A DNA stretch of 5,553 nt, taken from positions 1 through 5,553 of the forward strand of contig JAGQRC010000292.1 of NCBI GenBank assembly GCA_020425835.1. Direction: 5' to 3'. Numbering within the stretch: the stretch's first letter is position 1; each line of letters begins with the position of its first letter. Shown in pieces: positions 4,281-5,553 of this stretch. The position numbers were made by a program, and so were the translations under genes. Source of the stretch: Planctomycetota bacterium. Lineage in GTDB: Bacteria > Planctomycetota > UBA8108 > UBA1146 > JAJFFE01. The notes beneath the pieces are model-generated. The model did not search any database. It was not told the origin of the DNA and was given only the letters and a program-made list of their open reading frames with translations.

Positions 4281-5553
4281 TCAGAGCGGGTCGCCCCCCA
4301 TTCCCGACGCCGAGTGCCCCACCATCGATTGCGCTTCGACCAGGGGCAGCGGCGCGTCGGGGGTGCTCGCGGAAGCGACCTCCGGCAAGCGCGCCGCGCC
4401 GACGAGGTCGCGCACCGCGTTCACTCCTTGGGCGATCGCCCGGTCGAAGAAGATGTAGTCGAAGCGCCCCTGCCGCCCCGCGACTCGGACCGCGGCCCTG
4501 GCCTCCAGTTGCGCGATCAGGTCTCGAGCGCGCCGACGACTTCCTCCGCGATAGATCGGATAGGCGTCCGGGGCGTAGGTCTCGAACGCGACGGTCGGCG
4601 TGCCGAGATCGAGACCCAGCGGGTCGAGCGTACGACCGGCCTGTGCAACCCGATCGTCGAACGTGCTCGGGTCGTCGGTGCGCCACGGTTCCTCGAGTTG
4701 GATCGAGCCGCAACCCTCGGGCACCATGCGTCGGCTGCGCGCGGCAGGGATCTGAATGCGCGTGAAACGGCAGAGCGGGTCGGGCTGATAGATCCACGTC
4801 GCGTCGAGTGGGACCGGTCGGTCGAAGCCGAGGTTGAGGAAACGGAGACCGCGCTGAGGTAGGGGTTCTCCCTCGGTCGCCTCGCCGACGAGCAAGCCCG
4901 TGAGTCGCGTCGGAGTGATGGTTCCGACGATGCCATCGAAGGCGCGCTCCTCGCAGTCCTCGCGGCTCGTCAGGGTGGCGATCCACTCTCCGGCGCGACG
5001 CCTCAGGCGAGTGACCTCGGTTCCCACTCGGATCTCGCCACCATTCGCGACCACGGTCGCCGCGAAGCGTTCCGGGATCTCCCCGATGCCGAGGTCGGGG
5101 TAGAGGTACTCCCGCGCGTAGGTGCGAGGCGGGCGACGCGACGGCGCGAAGAGCTCGCGCAGGTATCCGCCGAGGGAGGGGATCGAGATGCGCTGCGGTG
5201 CCCACTCGGGAGACATCTGTGTCGGGTGGTGTCCCCAGAGCTTCTCGGAGTAGCCCTCGAAAACTCGTCGGTAGAGGTAGCGGCCGAAACGCGGCGCGAG
5301 CCACTCCTCGAGGTTGGAAGGGGAGCGTCGTCGCCAGCGGCGTGGAGTTGCGGCGACGTAGGAGAGCACGGCGCGCGCATTCTCGATCGGCCCGAGCTTC
5401 CGCATCAGATCGCCGAATCGGAGCGGGTACTCGATGGAAGTGCCGTCGAGGAAAACGAAGCTCTTGCGGGTGCGCAACGACAGGCGATCGCCCACGATCG
5501 AGCGGACGCGCTCGAGGATCCAGGGCACGCCGGTGATGAACCGATGGCCGCCA
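4281..5553 (-). CDS. FAD-dependent oxidoreductase, UDP-galactopyranose mutase/protoporphyrinogen oxidase-like (5' end cut by window)
   Basis: 423 residues are visible, numbered from the first whole codon at 5552. The visible protein opens with GGHRFIT (1-7), the conserved block that follows the N-terminal Rossmann FAD-binding motif in this family. The true start therefore lies outside the window, probably about 50-60 codons further, and the GTG at 5528 is not the start. Other family blocks are EYPL (41-44), LEEWLAPRFG (81-90), EGYSEKLWG (99-107), a Trp-Ala-Pro-Gln-Arg run (117-121), YPDLGIGEIPE (151-161), WIYQPDP (253-259) and a C-terminal FAD-contact-like segment GRFDYIFFD...AQG (362-376). 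After that comes a ~45-residue Ala/Pro-rich tail. Relatives use FAD to rearrange or desaturate sugars, carotenoid-like lipids or porphyrins; I cannot name the substrate from sequence. It should be cytoplasmic, as no signal peptide could precede the GGHRF block at that spacing. It is convergent with the dockerin gene and not in an operon with it. Confidence 0.85.
   Translation of the reverse strand, partial: GGHRFITGVPWILERVRSIVGDRLSLRTRKSFVFLDGTSIEYPLRFGDLMRKLGPIENARAVLSYVAATPRRWRRRSPSNLEEWLAPRFGRYLYRRVFEGYSEKLWGHHPTQMSPEWAPQRISIPSLGGYLRELFAPSRRPPRTYAREYLYPDLGIGEIPERFAATVVANGGEIRVGTEVTRLRRRAGEWIATLTSREDCEERAFDGIVGTITPTRLTGLLVGEATEGEPLPQRGLRFLNLGFDRPVPLDATWIYQPDPLCRFTRIQIPAARSRRMVPEGCGSIQLEEPWRTDDPSTFDDRVAQAGRTLDPLGLDLGTPTVAFETYAPDAYPIYRGGSRRRARDLIAQLEARAAVRVAGRQGRFDYIFFDRAIAQGVNAVRDLVGAARLPEVASASTPDAPLPLVEAQSMVGHSASGMGGDPL

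Noticed and set aside
3394..5304. 636-codon minus-strand open frame
   Set aside because: It runs antisense through the dockerin gene and out of frame with the oxidoreductase, crossing a terminator hairpin. It is a GC-bias artefact.
5526..5528. GTG at 5528 as the start of the oxidoreductase
   Set aside because: The frame stays open to the window edge and encodes the conserved GGHRFITG immediately before it, so the gene continues beyond 5553.
1..5553. Search for tRNA, rRNA, CRISPR arrays, insertion-sequence ends and integrase sites
   Set aside because: No regularly spaced repeats, transposase-like frames, terminal inverted repeats or cloverleaf-like segments were seen by eye on either strand.

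Overview
The window looks like chromosomal DNA from a high-GC, didermic, probably planctomycete-like bacterium. This rests on three things: the strong GC bias, the secreted protein at 3382-4227 ending in the paired 'NxDGxxDIAD...YLFLGG' dockerin-type repeats common in Planctomycetota, and the outer-membrane and lipoprotein signals of the minus-strand genes. The taxonomic call is an inference from family flavour, not a search result.

Layout. (1) 18-3046, minus strand: a tight three-gene operon read right to left. It begins with a tiny DUF4266-type lipoprotein (2813-3046) ending in Gly-Cys-Gly-Cys-Tyr. Next, overlapping it by 10 bases, is a DUF3570-type protein with a signal peptide and a terminal Phe, probably an outer-membrane beta-barrel (1587-2822). 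After a 15-base gap comes a lipoprotein that fuses a TlpA/thioredoxin domain to a complete ApbE FAD:protein FMN transferase domain (18-1571). (2) 3047-3381: a 335-base divergent intergenic region holding the promoters for both sides; only weak candidate sites are visible. (3) 3382-4227, plus strand: a secreted protein with a probable cohesin-like beta-sandwich and a C-terminal dockerin-type EF-hand pair. (4) 4228-4280: a short gap between convergent genes with two adjacent perfect or near-perfect dyads, the second a strong GC-rich hairpin probably acting as terminator. (5) 4281 to the right edge, minus strand: a FAD-dependent oxidoreductase of the UDP-galactopyranose mutase/protoporphyrinogen-oxidase-like group. 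It is cut by the window end before its Rossmann FAD-binding motif.

The operon is the interesting part. All three products should sit outside the cytoplasm. Together they combine a flavin-attaching enzyme, a dithiol redox domain, a small cysteine-tailed lipoprotein and an outer-membrane protein. This suggests an envelope redox or post-translational modification module in which the small DUF4266 protein (or the barrel) is the substrate of the ApbE and thioredoxin activities. The families are recognised; the joint function is inferred. The dockerin protein and the oxidoreductase are neighbours on other transcription units, and nothing in the sequence ties them to the operon.
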